The notes beneath the pieces were generated by a model. That model did not search any database. It had not been told where the DNA came from and saw only the letters and a list, made by a program, of their open reading frames with translations. The position numbers were made by a program, and so were the translations under genes. From the NCBI GenBank assembly GCA_003530935.1, contig DPEO01000091.1, forward strand, positions 1-26,109: 26,109 nucleotides of DNA, read 5' to 3'. Below, one piece after another: positions 7,591 through 15,403 of this stretch; the first letter of the stretch is position 1; every line of letters starts with the position of its first letter. Source of the stretch: Desulfomicrobiaceae bacterium. GTDB taxonomy: Bacteria; Desulfobacterota; Desulfovibrionia; Desulfovibrionales; Desulfomicrobiaceae.

Positions 7591-8340
7591 TCAGGACAGG
7601 GGAGGAAGGTCCACGAACTCGGGGATGTGGCGCCGGGCCTCGGCCTCGGAGAGGCCGCGGGCCTGGGCGATGGCGGGAAGGTTTTCTTCGGCGTCGCTTG
7701 GACGCAGATAGAGGGGCGCTGGCGGATGGCGATGGAAGGCGGCCGTGGCGGCGGCGGCCATGAGGGTCCCGGGCCAAGGGGTGTCGAAGAGCGTGGGCAG
7801 GGCGGTGACGGTATCTGGGAGCTCCAGGCGGCGGATGCCGCTGCCTACGGCAAGTCCCGGCTGGGCCTCCACGTGGGCGCGAAACTCCTGATGGGAGAGG
7901 GGCCGGACGGGGCGGGTGGGGCGGCCGTGCTCGAAGCGCTGCGCGTAGACCATGTGGGCGCGGGCATAGGTGGCCACCCACAGCCGTCCTGGGCAGGGGA
8001 CCTGGGCGGCGAGCAGACGGTGGAGCTCCAGCCCCGCCATGGGGATCTGGGCGCCCATGCCCAGTCCTGCCACGGTGGCCAGGGTGATGCGCAGCCCGGT
8101 GAAGGACCCCGGGCCGCACACCGCGGCGATGCCGCCAAGATTCGTGGTTGCGATTCGGTGCGCTGCAAGGATGCGTGCGATGGCGGGCGCCAGCACGGTC
8201 ACCGAGGCGCCGGGGCAGTGGATGGTCTCGGCGTGGAGCACGGCGCCTTCCTGCCCCAAGACGATGTGGAGCAGATTTTCGGCGCCGCACAGGACGAGCA
8301 GCGGGGCGCTGGTGTCAGGGGATGTGGCGGAGGATGTCAT
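7591..8340 (-). CDS. tsaB: TsaB, tRNA t6A37 biosynthesis factor
   Basis: A 249-residue ASKHA-fold protein. The diagnostic motif AAVCGPGSFTGLRI (about 73-86) is clear, and the C-terminal YLRPSDAEENLP is the usual TsaB ending (YLR). TsaB is the catalytically inactive partner that dimerises with TsaD and, with TsaE and TsaC, makes threonylcarbamoyladenosine at position 37 of ANN-decoding tRNAs. The ATG at 8340 lies inside the last codons of rseP, a 26-base overlap; no good later start is present. It is the last gene of the cluster and no terminator is visible before the flagellin promoter region. Confidence 0.92.
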   Translation of the reverse strand: MTSSATSPDTSAPLLVLCGAENLLHIVLGQEGAVLHAETIHCPGASVTVLAPAIARILAAHRIATTNLGGIAAVCGPGSFTGLRITLATVAGLGMGAQIPMAGLELHRLLAAQVPCPGRLWVATYARAHMVYAQRFEHGRPTRPVRPLSHQEFRAHVEAQPGLAVGSGIRRLELPDTVTALPTLFDTPWPGTLMAAAATAAFHRHPPAPLYLRPSDAEENLPAIAQARGLSEAEARRHIPEFVDLPPLS

Positions 8341-9373
8341 TGACGGTTGCCAAAATCATGAGGGTGATGAGCAGCGCCATGCCGATGCGCAGGGCGACCT
8401 CCTGCACCTTGGCCGGAAGCGGGCGGCCGGCGATGGTTTCAAGCAAATAGAAGAGGATATGTCCACCGTCCAGCACCGGGATGGGCAGGAGGTTGAGTAC
8501 ACCCAGGTTGACGCTGATGAGCGCCGTGAGCGCCAAAAGCTGCACGAGTCCGCTCTGGGCTTCGCGGTGGATGAGCTCGGTGATGAGGATCACCCCGCCC
8601 ACGTCGCTCCACGGGATGACCCGTTCGATGAGCTTGATGATGCCCTGGAGCATGAGGCTGGTGACCTGGCCGATATGCCGCAGCCCTTCCCAGGCGGCCT
8701 CGGGCACGGAGAGCATGCGGCGCTCGGTCACCCCGGCCGGGGCGATGCCGAGCATGGGAGCGCGACGCATTTCGCCAAATATGGTGCGTTTTTCCTGCAC
8801 CTGCGGGGTGGCGCGTACTTCTAACGTGGTCTGCTGGCGTTTGACGGTGATGGTGAGGGAGCGGCCGTCGCTGGTTTCGATGGCGGTGACCAGCTCGTCC
8901 CAGGTGTGGATTGTTTCGCCGTCGATGGCGAGGATGCGGTCTTGAGGAGCAAGACCTGCCGCCGCTGCAGGGCTCTCGGCGGTGACCTTGCCGATGACCG
9001 GCAGCAGTTCTTCCATGCCTTGGGTGGCCAAAAGACCCCAAAAGATGATCCAGGCGAGGAAGAAGTTGCTGATCGGGCCCGCCAGCACCACCAGCATGCG
9101 CTGCCAGGGGGGCCGCAGGATGAATTGGGCCTCCATGGGCGCAGGATCGTCGGCGTCTTCTTTTTCTCCCACAAGCTGCACGTAGCCGCCGAGCGGGACG
9201 AGGCTCAGGCGATATTCGGTGGCGCCTGGTCTCCAGGAGAGGAGCTTCGGCCCAAAGCCCAGGGAGAAGACGTGCACGCCGATACCCAATGCCCGGGCCA
9301 TGAGAAAGTGCCCCAGTTCATGGAAAAAGATGAGGCCGCCAAGGACGACGATCACGGCGAGGATGCTCGTCAT
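8315..9373 (-). CDS. rseP: RseP-type site-2 intramembrane metalloprotease
   Basis: A 352-residue integral membrane zinc protease. The HExxH site is in IFFHELGHFLMARALGIGV (about 14-32) and the second metal-binding motif is NLLPIPVLDGGHILF near residue 300. A single PDZ domain lies between them (about 120-200; PAAAAGLAPQDRILAIDGE). The length fits one-PDZ members rather than the E. coli two-PDZ form of about 450. Family members cut transmembrane anti-sigma factors or signal-peptide remnants within the membrane; the substrate is unknown. The ATG at 9373 overlaps the dxr stop as ATGA. An upstream in-frame extension exists but is antisense-like coding inside dxr and is rejected. Confidence 0.94.
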   Translation of the reverse strand: MTSILAVIVVLGGLIFFHELGHFLMARALGIGVHVFSLGFGPKLLSWRPGATEYRLSLVPLGGYVQLVGEKEDADDPAPMEAQFILRPPWQRMLVVLAGPISNFFLAWIIFWGLLATQGMEELLPVIGKVTAESPAAAAGLAPQDRILAIDGETIHTWDELVTAIETSDGRSLTITVKRQQTTLEVRATPQVQEKRTIFGEMRRAPMLGIAPAGVTERRMLSVPEAAWEGLRHIGQVTSLMLQGIIKLIERVIPWSDVGGVILITELIHREAQSGLVQLLALTALISVNLGVLNLLPIPVLDGGHILFYLLETIAGRPLPAKVQEVALRIGMALLITLMILATVNDILRHIP

Positions 9374-10572
9374 GCAAGGGCCTCCAGGAGGTGGGCGGCC
9401 TTGGTTCGGGCCGCGCGGTCTTGATGGAGGATCTCCTCCACCGTGGCCGCAGGCTGCGCGTCGGTAGCTTCCATGGTGGCGGCGATGAGGCGCGGGATGG
9501 CAAGGAAAGGGATGCGGCGGGCCAAGAAGGCCTCCACCGCCACTTCCGCGGCGGCGTTGAGGGCGATGCGGGCGCTGGGGCCGTGGCGTGCAGCCTCCAT
9601 GGCCAGGCGCAGACAGGGAAAGCGTTCCACGTCCGGTGTCTCGAAGGTCAGCGGTTTGGCCGTGAGGTCCACGGGGAGGTCTTGCGCCACCCGCTTGGGG
9701 TAGCCCAGGCAATGGGCGATGGGGACTTCCATGGAGGTCGGTCCCAATTGGGCAAGCAGTGAGCCGTCGATCATCTCCACCAGGGAGTGGACCACGGATT
9801 GGGGATGCACGAGGACGGTGATCTCTTCCGGGGCTGCCCCAAAAAGGGCCATGGCCTCCAGGAATTCCAGTCCCTTGTTCATAAGGGTGGCGCTATCCAC
9901 GGTGATTTTGGGGCCCATGGACCAATTGGGATGGCGCAGCGCCGCCTCGGGGGTCACGGCGGCCAGCTCGGCGGCGGAGGCGGTGCGAAACGGCCCGCCC
10001 GAGGCCGTGAGGATGAGGCGGCGCACTTGTGCGAGCCCGTGGCCCTGTACGGCCTGGAAGATGGCGTTGTGTTCCGAGTCCACGGGCAGCAGCACGGCCC
10101 CGCTTGCGTGGCATGCCTGGCGGAAGAGGTGCCCCGCCAGCACCAGCGCCTCTTTGGTGGCCAAAGCGAGGATCTTGCCGCTTTGGGCTGCGGCCAGGGC
10201 CGGCAGGAGTCCGGCGGCGCCCACCTGGGCGGCCACGACGTGGGTGGCCTCGGGCAGGCGCGCCAGTTGGACGTAGCCTTCGGGGCCGAAGACGAGGTAC
10301 GGCTGGTAGCCGGCGGGCAGGAGCTCCCGCAGGGCCGCGCTGTCTTCGGCCTGAAGGATCCCCAGAAACGGCGGCCGGAATTCCGCGGCCTGCTCGGCCA
10401 AGCGCTTCAGATTGCGGGCCCCGGCCAGGGCCAGGACTTGGAAGCGCTCCCGGTTGCGGCGCACCACCGCCAAGGTGCTGGCGCCAATGGAGCCGGTGGC
10501 GCCCAGGACCACCAGCCTGCGCACAGCGGCGCTTTGGAGAAAACGGTGGGAAAGGGGAGAAATATACTCCAT
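9370..10572 (-). CDS. dxr: 1-deoxy-D-xylulose 5-phosphate reductoisomerase
   Basis: A 400-residue enzyme of the MEP isoprenoid pathway that converts DXP to 2-C-methyl-D-erythritol 4-phosphate with NADPH. The NADPH-binding loop is LGATGSIGAST (about 23-33). The metal and substrate sites are VDSEHNAIFQ, ASGGPFR, HPNWSMGPKITVDSATLMNKGLE, and the C-terminal helical domain is present. The usual ANKESLV motif reads ATKEALV, a Thr for Asn change. The ATG at 10572 is 2 bases after the cdsA stop; a GTG at 10584, overlapping cdsA, would add four residues. Neither start has a clear Shine-Dalgarno, so translation is probably coupled to cdsA. The stop overlaps rseP by four bases. Confidence 0.96.
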   Translation of the reverse strand: MEYISPLSHRFLQSAAVRRLVVLGATGSIGASTLAVVRRNRERFQVLALAGARNLKRLAEQAAEFRPPFLGILQAEDSAALRELLPAGYQPYLVFGPEGYVQLARLPEATHVVAAQVGAAGLLPALAAAQSGKILALATKEALVLAGHLFRQACHASGAVLLPVDSEHNAIFQAVQGHGLAQVRRLILTASGGPFRTASAAELAAVTPEAALRHPNWSMGPKITVDSATLMNKGLEFLEAMALFGAAPEEITVLVHPQSVVHSLVEMIDGSLLAQLGPTSMEVPIAHCLGYPKRVAQDLPVDLTAKPLTFETPDVERFPCLRLAMEAARHGPSARIALNAAAEVAVEAFLARRIPFLAIPRLIAATMEATDAQPAATVEEILHQDRAARTKAAHLLEALA

Positions 10573-10574
10573 GG

Positions 10575-11366
10575 CTATGTCCACAAGGGCAAGAAATGGG
10601 TCAGGGCCGCATAGACGGGAAGCGCGGTCAAAAGGCTATCGATGCGATCCAAAATTCCCCCGTGTCCAGGAAGCATCGTTCCGGAATCTTTGATGTTTCT
10701 CCAGCGTTTGATGGCTGATTCCATAAGATCGCCCCCTTGGGCGGTAACGCTCACCACCGCGGCGATGCATGCGGCTCGGCCAGGATCCGCCTTCCCCGCC
10801 CATACGGCATAGAGGGTGCAGACCGTCATGCAGGCCGCAAGGCCGCCGAGGCTGCCGGACCACGTCTTTTTGGGGCTCACCCGGGGCCAGAGTTTGGGGC
10901 CCCCCAGGTGGGAGCCGACATAAAAGGCCGCAGTGTCCGTGGACATGGTCCCAAGGAGAATGAAGCCGAGATCCAGGGGGGCGAGCTGCAGGCCTGGGCG
11001 CAGGAGCACCGGCACATAGAGCAGGGCGCTGAGGGCAACAAGGGCGTCGTGGGCCGCCAGGGAGGCGTCTTTGCCGCTGCGGGTCAGGAACACCGTGCCT
11101 GCGGCGAGGGTGAGCAGCGGCGCGGTGGCCATTTCCGGCCAGGAGGCAGGCAGCCACATGAGGCCGACTCCTGCGCCAAGGACCAGGGCGAGGGCCAGCC
11201 GGCGTTTTCGCAGGTCCCAGAACATGGCCAGGTATTCCCCGAGGGCGAGGGCCGCGACGAGGCTGACTGCCAGACGCAGGGGCATGCCTCCGGCTACAAT
11301 CGCCGCCGCAAGCAGGGGGATGAGGATGAGGGCCGTGAGGATGCGTTGGCGGTGGGCTTGGGTCAT
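10575..11366 (-). CDS. cdsA: phosphatidate cytidylyltransferase (CDP-diacylglycerol synthase)
   Basis: A 263-residue polytopic membrane enzyme that makes CDP-diacylglycerol from phosphatidate and CTP, the precursor of phosphatidylethanolamine, phosphatidylglycerol and cardiolipin. The family signature is at the C-terminus: SPKKTWSGSLGG, then KRWRNIKDSGTMLPGHGG followed by LDRIDSLL. Several hydrophobic helices precede it. Length is normal (about 260-285). The ATG at 11366 overlaps the uppS stop as ATGA, so translation is likely coupled. Confidence 0.95.
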   Translation of the reverse strand: MTQAHRQRILTALILIPLLAAAIVAGGMPLRLAVSLVAALALGEYLAMFWDLRKRRLALALVLGAGVGLMWLPASWPEMATAPLLTLAAGTVFLTRSGKDASLAAHDALVALSALLYVPVLLRPGLQLAPLDLGFILLGTMSTDTAAFYVGSHLGGPKLWPRVSPKKTWSGSLGGLAACMTVCTLYAVWAGKADPGRAACIAAVVSVTAQGGDLMESAIKRWRNIKDSGTMLPGHGGILDRIDSLLTALPVYAALTHFLPLWT

Positions 11367-12052
11367 GCCTCCTCCGGGGCTGCACCGAAGCGGCGTTGGC
11401 GGCGGCGGAAATCCTCCAGGGCGCGGTGCAGGTGTTCGGGGGAGAACTCCGGCCAGGGCGTGTCCGTGAAGTAGAGCTCGCTATAGGCGCTCTGGAAGAG
11501 GAGAAAATTACTCAGACGCAGCTCTCCGCCGGTGCGGATGATGAGGTCCGGGTCCGGCATGTCCGCAGTGAAGAGGTGCGCGGCCAGGGATGCTTCGGTG
11601 ATGATTTCTTTTTGCTGGGCGAGTTGTTGGCACGCACGCACGATCTCAAGCCTTCCGGAGTAGTTGAGCGCCAGGGCCAGGGTCATGGCGGAGCCGTGGG
11701 CGGTGCGGCGCAGGGCGTGTTGGAGCACCTGCCGGGTGGGAGTCGGGATGTCGTCCAATTCACCCAGCACCCGTAGCCGGATCCCGGTGCGCTCCAGTTC
11801 CGGCAATTCTTGGGAAAGAAACTCGCGCAGCAGCTCGAACAGGAACGTGATTTCCTGGGGAGGGCGGCGCCAATTTTCCCGCGAAAAGGTATAGAGGGTG
11901 AGATTCGGGATCTCAAGCCGACGGGCTTCACGTACGATTTCCCGGGCCGCCAGGGTGCCGGCCCGGTGCCCTGCGCTGCGGGCAAGGCCCCGGGCCTGGG
12001 CCCAGCGGCCGTTACCATCCATGATAATGGCCAGATGCGAAAGGATGGGCAT
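11363..12052 (-). CDS. uppS: undecaprenyl pyrophosphate synthase (cis-prenyltransferase)
   Basis: A 229-residue cytosolic enzyme that adds eight isopentenyl units to farnesyl-PP to make the C55 lipid carrier for peptidoglycan and other envelope glycans. The motif HLAIIMDGNGRWA (6-18) holds the catalytic Mg-binding aspartate (Asp12). GHRAG, YTFSRENWRRP and the C-terminal DPDLIIRTGGELRLSNFL followed by SAYSELYFTDTPWPEF complete the five conserved regions. It starts 3 bases after the frr stop and ends overlapping cdsA. It and dxr in the same operon link isoprenoid supply to cell-wall carrier synthesis. Confidence 0.96.
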   Translation of the reverse strand: MPILSHLAIIMDGNGRWAQARGLARSAGHRAGTLAAREIVREARRLEIPNLTLYTFSRENWRRPPQEITFLFELLREFLSQELPELERTGIRLRVLGELDDIPTPTRQVLQHALRRTAHGSAMTLALALNYSGRLEIVRACQQLAQQKEIITEASLAAHLFTADMPDPDLIIRTGGELRLSNFLLFQSAYSELYFTDTPWPEFSPEHLHRALEDFRRRQRRFGAAPEEA

Positions 12053-12055
12053 GGA

Positions 12056-12610
12056 CTAGATTTCCATGATCTCTTTTTCTTTGGCCGCCAAGGCGGTATC
12101 CGCCTTGTGGATGAAGTCGTCGGTGACCTTTTGGACTTCTTCCTGGGCCTTGTGGAATTCGTCCTCGCTCATCTCTTTGGCATTCTTCTTCTTTTTGAGG
12201 GACTCGTTGATATCCCGGCGCACGTTGCGGATGGCGACTTTGGCCTCTTCGGTATATTTCTTGGCCATTTTCACCAAATCTTTGCGGCGTTCTTCCGTGA
12301 GCGGCGGGATGGAAATGCGGATGGTGCGGCCGTCGTTGACGGGAGTCAGCCCCAGATCCGACTTCATGATGGCCTTTTCGATGGCGGCAAAGGCATTGCG
12401 ATCCCAGGGCGAGATGGCGATGGTGCGGCTATCGGGAATGGAGACCGACGCCACTTGAGCCAGAGGCGTGGGTGTACCGTAGTACTCTACCTTGATATGA
12501 TCCACCAATGCGGTGGTGGCGCGTCCGGTGCGCAGACGGGAAAATTCCTTCGCCAGGTTGTCGATGCTTTTTTGCATCTTGGTCGTGCATTCTTCAAGGT
12601 GCTTTTCCAT
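12056..12610 (-). CDS. frr: ribosome recycling factor
   Basis: A 184-residue protein of exactly the normal length (about 185). It shows the RRF pattern: N-terminal helix with LAKEFSRLRTGRAT (about 19-32), VEYYGTPTPLAQVASVSIPD (about 41-60), then NDGRTIRISIPPLTEERRKDL (split over about 92-112) and a charged C-terminal helix. With EF-G it splits post-termination ribosomes. It starts 3 bases after the pyrH stop. Confidence 0.97.
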   Translation of the reverse strand: MEKHLEECTTKMQKSIDNLAKEFSRLRTGRATTALVDHIKVEYYGTPTPLAQVASVSIPDSRTIAISPWDRNAFAAIEKAIMKSDLGLTPVNDGRTIRISIPPLTEERRKDLVKMAKKYTEEAKVAIRNVRRDINESLKKKKNAKEMSEDEFHKAQEEVQKVTDDFIHKADTALAAKEKEIMEI

Positions 12611-12613
12611 GGT

Positions 12614-13333
12614 TTATTCTCCTTGAACCAAAGTTCCCACACGTTCGCCCAACATGAGGCGTTTGATATTGCCAGGGACAAAGAGGTTGAAGACCCCGAT
12701 GGGGAGCTTGTTATCCATGCACAGGGAAATGGCCGCCGAGTCCATGACCTTGAGCCCTTGCTGGAGCACGTCCAGGTAGGTGAGGGTGGGGTAGAGCACC
12801 GCGTCGGGATGTTTTTCCGGGTCCTTGTCATAGACACCGTCCACGCGGGTGGCTTTGAAGATGGCGTCGCACTTGAGCTCCATGGCGCGCAGGACGGCGG
12901 CCGTATCCGTCGTGAAGTAGGGGATGCCGGTGCCTGCGGCACAGATGACCACGCGGCCCTTTTCCAGGTGGCGGATGGCGCGGCGGCGGATGTAGGGCTC
13001 GGCCACTTCTTTCATGGTGATGGCGGTCATCACCCGCGTGGAGACCCCGAGTTTTTCCATGGCGTCTTGTACGGCCAGGGCGTTCATGACCGTGGCAAGC
13101 ATGCCCATGTAGTCCGCCGAGGCGCGGTCCATGCCCTTGGACGAGACCGAGACTCCGCGAAAGATATTGCCGCCGCCGATGACAAGGCTCAGCTGCACGC
13201 CCATGGTGACGACTTCCGCCAGCTCCCGGCAGATGGCCTGAGTGGTGAGGGGGTCGATGCCAAAGCCCTGGTCACCGGCCAAGGCTTCGCCGCTGAGTTT
13301 GAGCATGACGCGACTAAAGCGCAACTGGGACAT
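12614..13333 (-). CDS. pyrH: UMP kinase
   Basis: A 239-residue amino-acid-kinase-fold enzyme that phosphorylates UMP to UDP with ATP; hexameric in bacteria and commonly allosterically controlled by GTP and UTP. Motifs include RVMLKLSGEALAG near the start, SLVIGGGNIFRG, AVQDAMEKLGV with a following TRVMTAI, and ICAAGTGIPYFTTDTAA. The ATG at 13333 is preferred over the upstream in-frame codon at 13354 because AGGAG lies 5 bases before it and the product begins MSQLRFSRVMLKLSG as expected. It heads the pyrH-frr-uppS-cdsA-dxr-rseP-tsaB transcript, downstream of the tsf terminator. Confidence 0.96.
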   Translation of the reverse strand: MSQLRFSRVMLKLSGEALAGDQGFGIDPLTTQAICRELAEVVTMGVQLSLVIGGGNIFRGVSVSSKGMDRASADYMGMLATVMNALAVQDAMEKLGVSTRVMTAITMKEVAEPYIRRRAIRHLEKGRVVICAAGTGIPYFTTDTAAVLRAMELKCDAIFKATRVDGVYDKDPEKHPDAVLYPTLTYLDVLQQGLKVMDSAAISLCMDNKLPIGVFNLFVPGNIKRLMLGERVGTLVQGE

Positions 13334-13345
13334 GAGGACTCCTTG

Positions 13346-13375
13346 GTTTTGCAAAACGGGCGGCCCAACGGCCGC
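13346..13375 (-). other. pyrH leader: short GC hairpin followed by a T-run and a 12-bp palindrome
   Basis: In the region before pyrH there is a 6-bp hairpin (arms 13360-13365 and 13370-13375, loop of four), followed on the minus strand by CCG and then GTTTTGCAAAAC, a perfect palindrome (13346-13357). The hairpin plus TTTT resembles a weak terminator or attenuator placed just before the pyrH Shine-Dalgarno. Function is a guess; the stem is short. Confidence 0.35.
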
Positions 13376-13432
13376 GTGACACTATGCATTTCCTGCTGGA
13401 AGCGCAACCGAGGCTGTTTTCGCGTGTGCCAT

Positions 13433-13458
13433 AAAAAAAGGGCCTTGCGGCCCTTTTT
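13433..13458 (-). terminator. intrinsic terminator after tsf
   Basis: A 10-bp stem, AAAAAGGGCC (13435-13444) and GGCCCTTTTT (13449-13458), with the four-base loop TTGC. On the minus strand it ends in seven T (13439-13433). It begins 12 bp after the tsf stop and is a textbook Rho-independent terminator. It separates rpsB-tsf from pyrH onward, though some read-through is possible. Confidence 0.92.
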
Positions 13459-13470
13459 GGCGATGTGGGT

Positions 13471-14274
13471 TCAGGCCCCCACAGCGATGCGGACGAAGCG
13501 GTCCACCTGGACCCCTTTGCCGAGGATGTCTTTGACGGCCTTTTTGTCATCTTTGATGAAGGGCTGCTCCACCAGGCAGACTTCCTGGTAGTATTTGCGC
13601 ATGCGGCCCTCCACGATCTTCTCGGCGATGGCCTCGGGCTTGCCTTCCTGTTTGGCCTGATTGAGGTAGATGGCGCGCTCCTGCTCCAGGGCTTCGGCGG
13701 GGACTTGATCTGCGGAGACGCACAGCGGATTGGCCGCAGCCACCTGCATGGCCACGTCTTTGGCTGTTTCCGCCGTCGCCGGGCCCGTCAGGACCACCAG
13801 CACGCCCAACTTGTTGTTGGAGTGGATGTAGCTGCCGATCACGCCCTCGCCTGGCACGGTGACGTAGGCCAGGCGGCCAAGCTGCATGTTTTCGCCGATC
13901 TTGCCGATCAGGCCGGAGAGATCGGTGAGCTCTGCAGGCAGGGCCTCCGGGGTTGTGGCGCCCGAGGCGAGCACGGCTTCGGCGATGGCCGTGGCCTTGG
14001 CGACGAACTCCTCGTTCTTGGCCACAAAGTCGGTCTCGCAATTGAGCTCCACCATGGCCGCAGCCTTGCCGTCCGGGGCCATGGCAATGGTCACCAAGCC
14101 TTCGGCCGTGGCCCGGCCCGCCTTTTTGGCCGCTTTGGACAGGCCCTTTTCCCGCAGCCAGGCAATGGCCTTGTCCATATCGCCCCCGCACTCGGTCAGG
14201 GCTTTCTTGCAATCCATCATGCCAGCGCCGGTGCGCTCGCGCAGTTCTTTCACCATGGAAGCGGAAATGGACAT
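13471..14274 (-). CDS. tsf: translation elongation factor Ts
   Basis: A 267-residue guanine-nucleotide exchange factor for EF-Tu, slightly shorter than E. coli Ts (283). The N-terminal UBA-like domain contains VKELRERTGAGMMDCKKAL (about 8-26). The EF-Tu-contacting core follows with AMVELNCETDFVAKNEEF. Both core subdomains are recognisable (the second from about 170). The ATG at 14274 is one base after the rpsB stop; GAGGAGGAA in the last rpsB codons acts as its ribosome-binding site, so translation is coupled. The in-frame extension to 14484 runs through rpsB in another frame and is rejected. Confidence 0.97.
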   Translation of the reverse strand: MSISASMVKELRERTGAGMMDCKKALTECGGDMDKAIAWLREKGLSKAAKKAGRATAEGLVTIAMAPDGKAAAMVELNCETDFVAKNEEFVAKATAIAEAVLASGATTPEALPAELTDLSGLIGKIGENMQLGRLAYVTVPGEGVIGSYIHSNNKLGVLVVLTGPATAETAKDVAMQVAAANPLCVSADQVPAEALEQERAIYLNQAKQEGKPEAIAEKIVEGRMRKYYQEVCLVEQPFIKDDKKAVKDILGKGVQVDRFVRIAVGA

Positions 14275-14275
14275 A

Positions 14276-15076
14276 TTACAGTTCCTCCTCGTCCTGATTG
14301 TCATTCGCGGCGGCGTCATCGGCTGCCGGGGCGTCTTCCGGTTGGGTAAAAGCCGCCTCGGGCTGCTCTGCGGTCTCGACGCCGCGTTCTTGGGCCAGGG
14401 CCTGGCCTTCCAGGCAGGCGTCCGCCATGGCGCCGGCAAAGAGTTTGATGGCGCGGATGGCGTCATCGTTGCCCGGGATGACATAGTCGATGGGATCGGG
14501 ATCGCAATTGGTATCCACTACGGCCACCACCGGGATGCCCAGCCGGCGGCATTCTTTCACTGCGATTTCTTCGTTATGCGGGTCGATGATGAAAACTGCA
14601 GCCGGCGGCTCTTCCATGTTTTTGATGCCGCCCAAGGTGGTGTTGAGCTTCTGCATCTCCCGCTCCATGCGCAAGACTTCCTTCTTGGTGAAGCGGTTGA
14701 TGCTCCCGTCGGCAAAGGCGGCTTCCAGGGATTTGAGCCGATTGATGCTGGAGCGAATGGTCTGGTAGTTGGTGAGGGTTCCCCCCAGCCAGCGGTGGGT
14801 GACGTAAAACATGCCGCAGCGTTCGGCTTCGGCGCGAATGGTGTCCTGTGCCTGACGCTTGGTCCCCACGAAAAGGATTTTTCCGCCGCGGGCGACCGTG
14901 TCCACGATAAAGTCGTGGGCCTTGCGGTAGAGTTTGACCGTCTGCTGGAGATCGATGATGTGGATGCCTTTGCGGGCGCCGAAGATGTAGGGCCGCATCT
15001 TGGGGTTCCACCGCCGGGTCTGGTGGCCGAAATGCACACCAGTCTCCAGCATCTGCTTCATGCTGACATACGCCAT
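14276..15076 (-). CDS. rpsB: 30S ribosomal protein S2
   Basis: A 266-residue small-subunit protein. It begins MAYVSMKQMLETGVHFGHQT, and continues with RRWNPKMRPYIFGARKGIHI, the standard S2 N-terminus. Later motifs include ILFVGTKRQAQDTI, RWLGGTLTNYQTI and FIIDPHNEEIAVKECRRL with VVDTNCDPD. The final 35 or so residues form an acidic, Ala/Glu/Asp-rich tail (ending NDNQDEEEL) beyond the conserved core. GGAGGA lies 7 bases before the ATG. First gene of rpsB-tsf. No convincing sigma-70 promoter was recognised in its roughly 135-base upstream gap after the tRNA-Leu terminator. Confidence 0.98.
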   Translation of the reverse strand: MAYVSMKQMLETGVHFGHQTRRWNPKMRPYIFGARKGIHIIDLQQTVKLYRKAHDFIVDTVARGGKILFVGTKRQAQDTIRAEAERCGMFYVTHRWLGGTLTNYQTIRSSINRLKSLEAAFADGSINRFTKKEVLRMEREMQKLNTTLGGIKNMEEPPAAVFIIDPHNEEIAVKECRRLGIPVVAVVDTNCDPDPIDYVIPGNDDAIRAIKLFAGAMADACLEGQALAQERGVETAEQPEAAFTQPEDAPAADDAAANDNQDEEEL

Positions 15077-15211
15077 ACGGATTCCTCCATGGTTTTTTCC
15101 TCCGCCCGCGGGAAGGCGCAGTGCCCAACCAGAGGAGACGCGGACGTGCGGAGTGAACGAGAAAAATGGCCTCGACCTTCATCCCTGCGTGAACGGGCCG
15201 CGGAGGGATGC

Positions 15212-15242
15212 AAAACGGCCGTCTGGTGCTGCCAGACGGCCG
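15212..15242 (-). terminator. intrinsic terminator after tRNA-Leu(CAG)
   Basis: A perfect 11-bp stem, CGGCCGTCTGG (15216-15226) and CCAGACGGCCG (15232-15242), with a five-base loop. On the minus strand it is followed by TTTT (15215-15212). It starts 8 bp after the encoded CCA end of the tRNA. The T-run is short, so termination may be partial and rpsB could receive read-through. Confidence 0.75.
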
Positions 15243-15249
15243 ATGTTTG

Positions 15250-15336
15250 TGGTGCCGAAGAGAGGACTCGAACCTCCACCGGGGAACCCCGACTAGACCC
15301 TGAACCTAGCGTGTCTACCAATTCCACCACTTCGGC
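15250..15336 (-). tRNA. tRNA-Leu (CAG)
   Basis: An 87-base class II tRNA. The acceptor stem is GCCGAAG paired with CTTCGGC, followed by A and a genome-encoded CCA (15252-15250). The D-arm region reads TGGTGGAATTGGTAGACAC, typical of leucine tRNAs. The anticodon stem-loop is CTAGG-TTCAGGG-TCTAG, giving anticodon CAG, which reads CUG. A long variable arm and the T-loop GGTTCGAGTCC follow. CUG is likely the dominant leucine codon in this GC-rich genome. Confidence 0.96.
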
Positions 15337-15350
15337 GTCGAACGAGGGGG

Positions 15351-15379
15351 CATCTAGGCGCAGTGCGGGCGGATGTCAA
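15351..15379 (-). promoter_or_regulatory. sigma-70 promoter of tRNA-Leu(CAG)
   Basis: On the minus strand a perfect -35 TTGACA (15379-15374) is followed by a 17-base spacer and TAGATG (15356-15351) as the -10. The -10 ends 14 bases before the tRNA 5' end, leaving a very short 5' leader. It lies in the 67-bp gap after the asmA-like gene. The -10 has only three of six consensus bases. Confidence 0.65.
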
Positions 15380-15403
15380 GCGAAAAATGCCAACGATGTC
15401 TCT

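Noticed and set aside
11810..13591. 593-codon plus-strand frame opposite uppS, frr, pyrH and the end of tsf
   Set aside because: Antisense shadow; the minus-strand genes are certain and the frame even passes through the tsf terminator.
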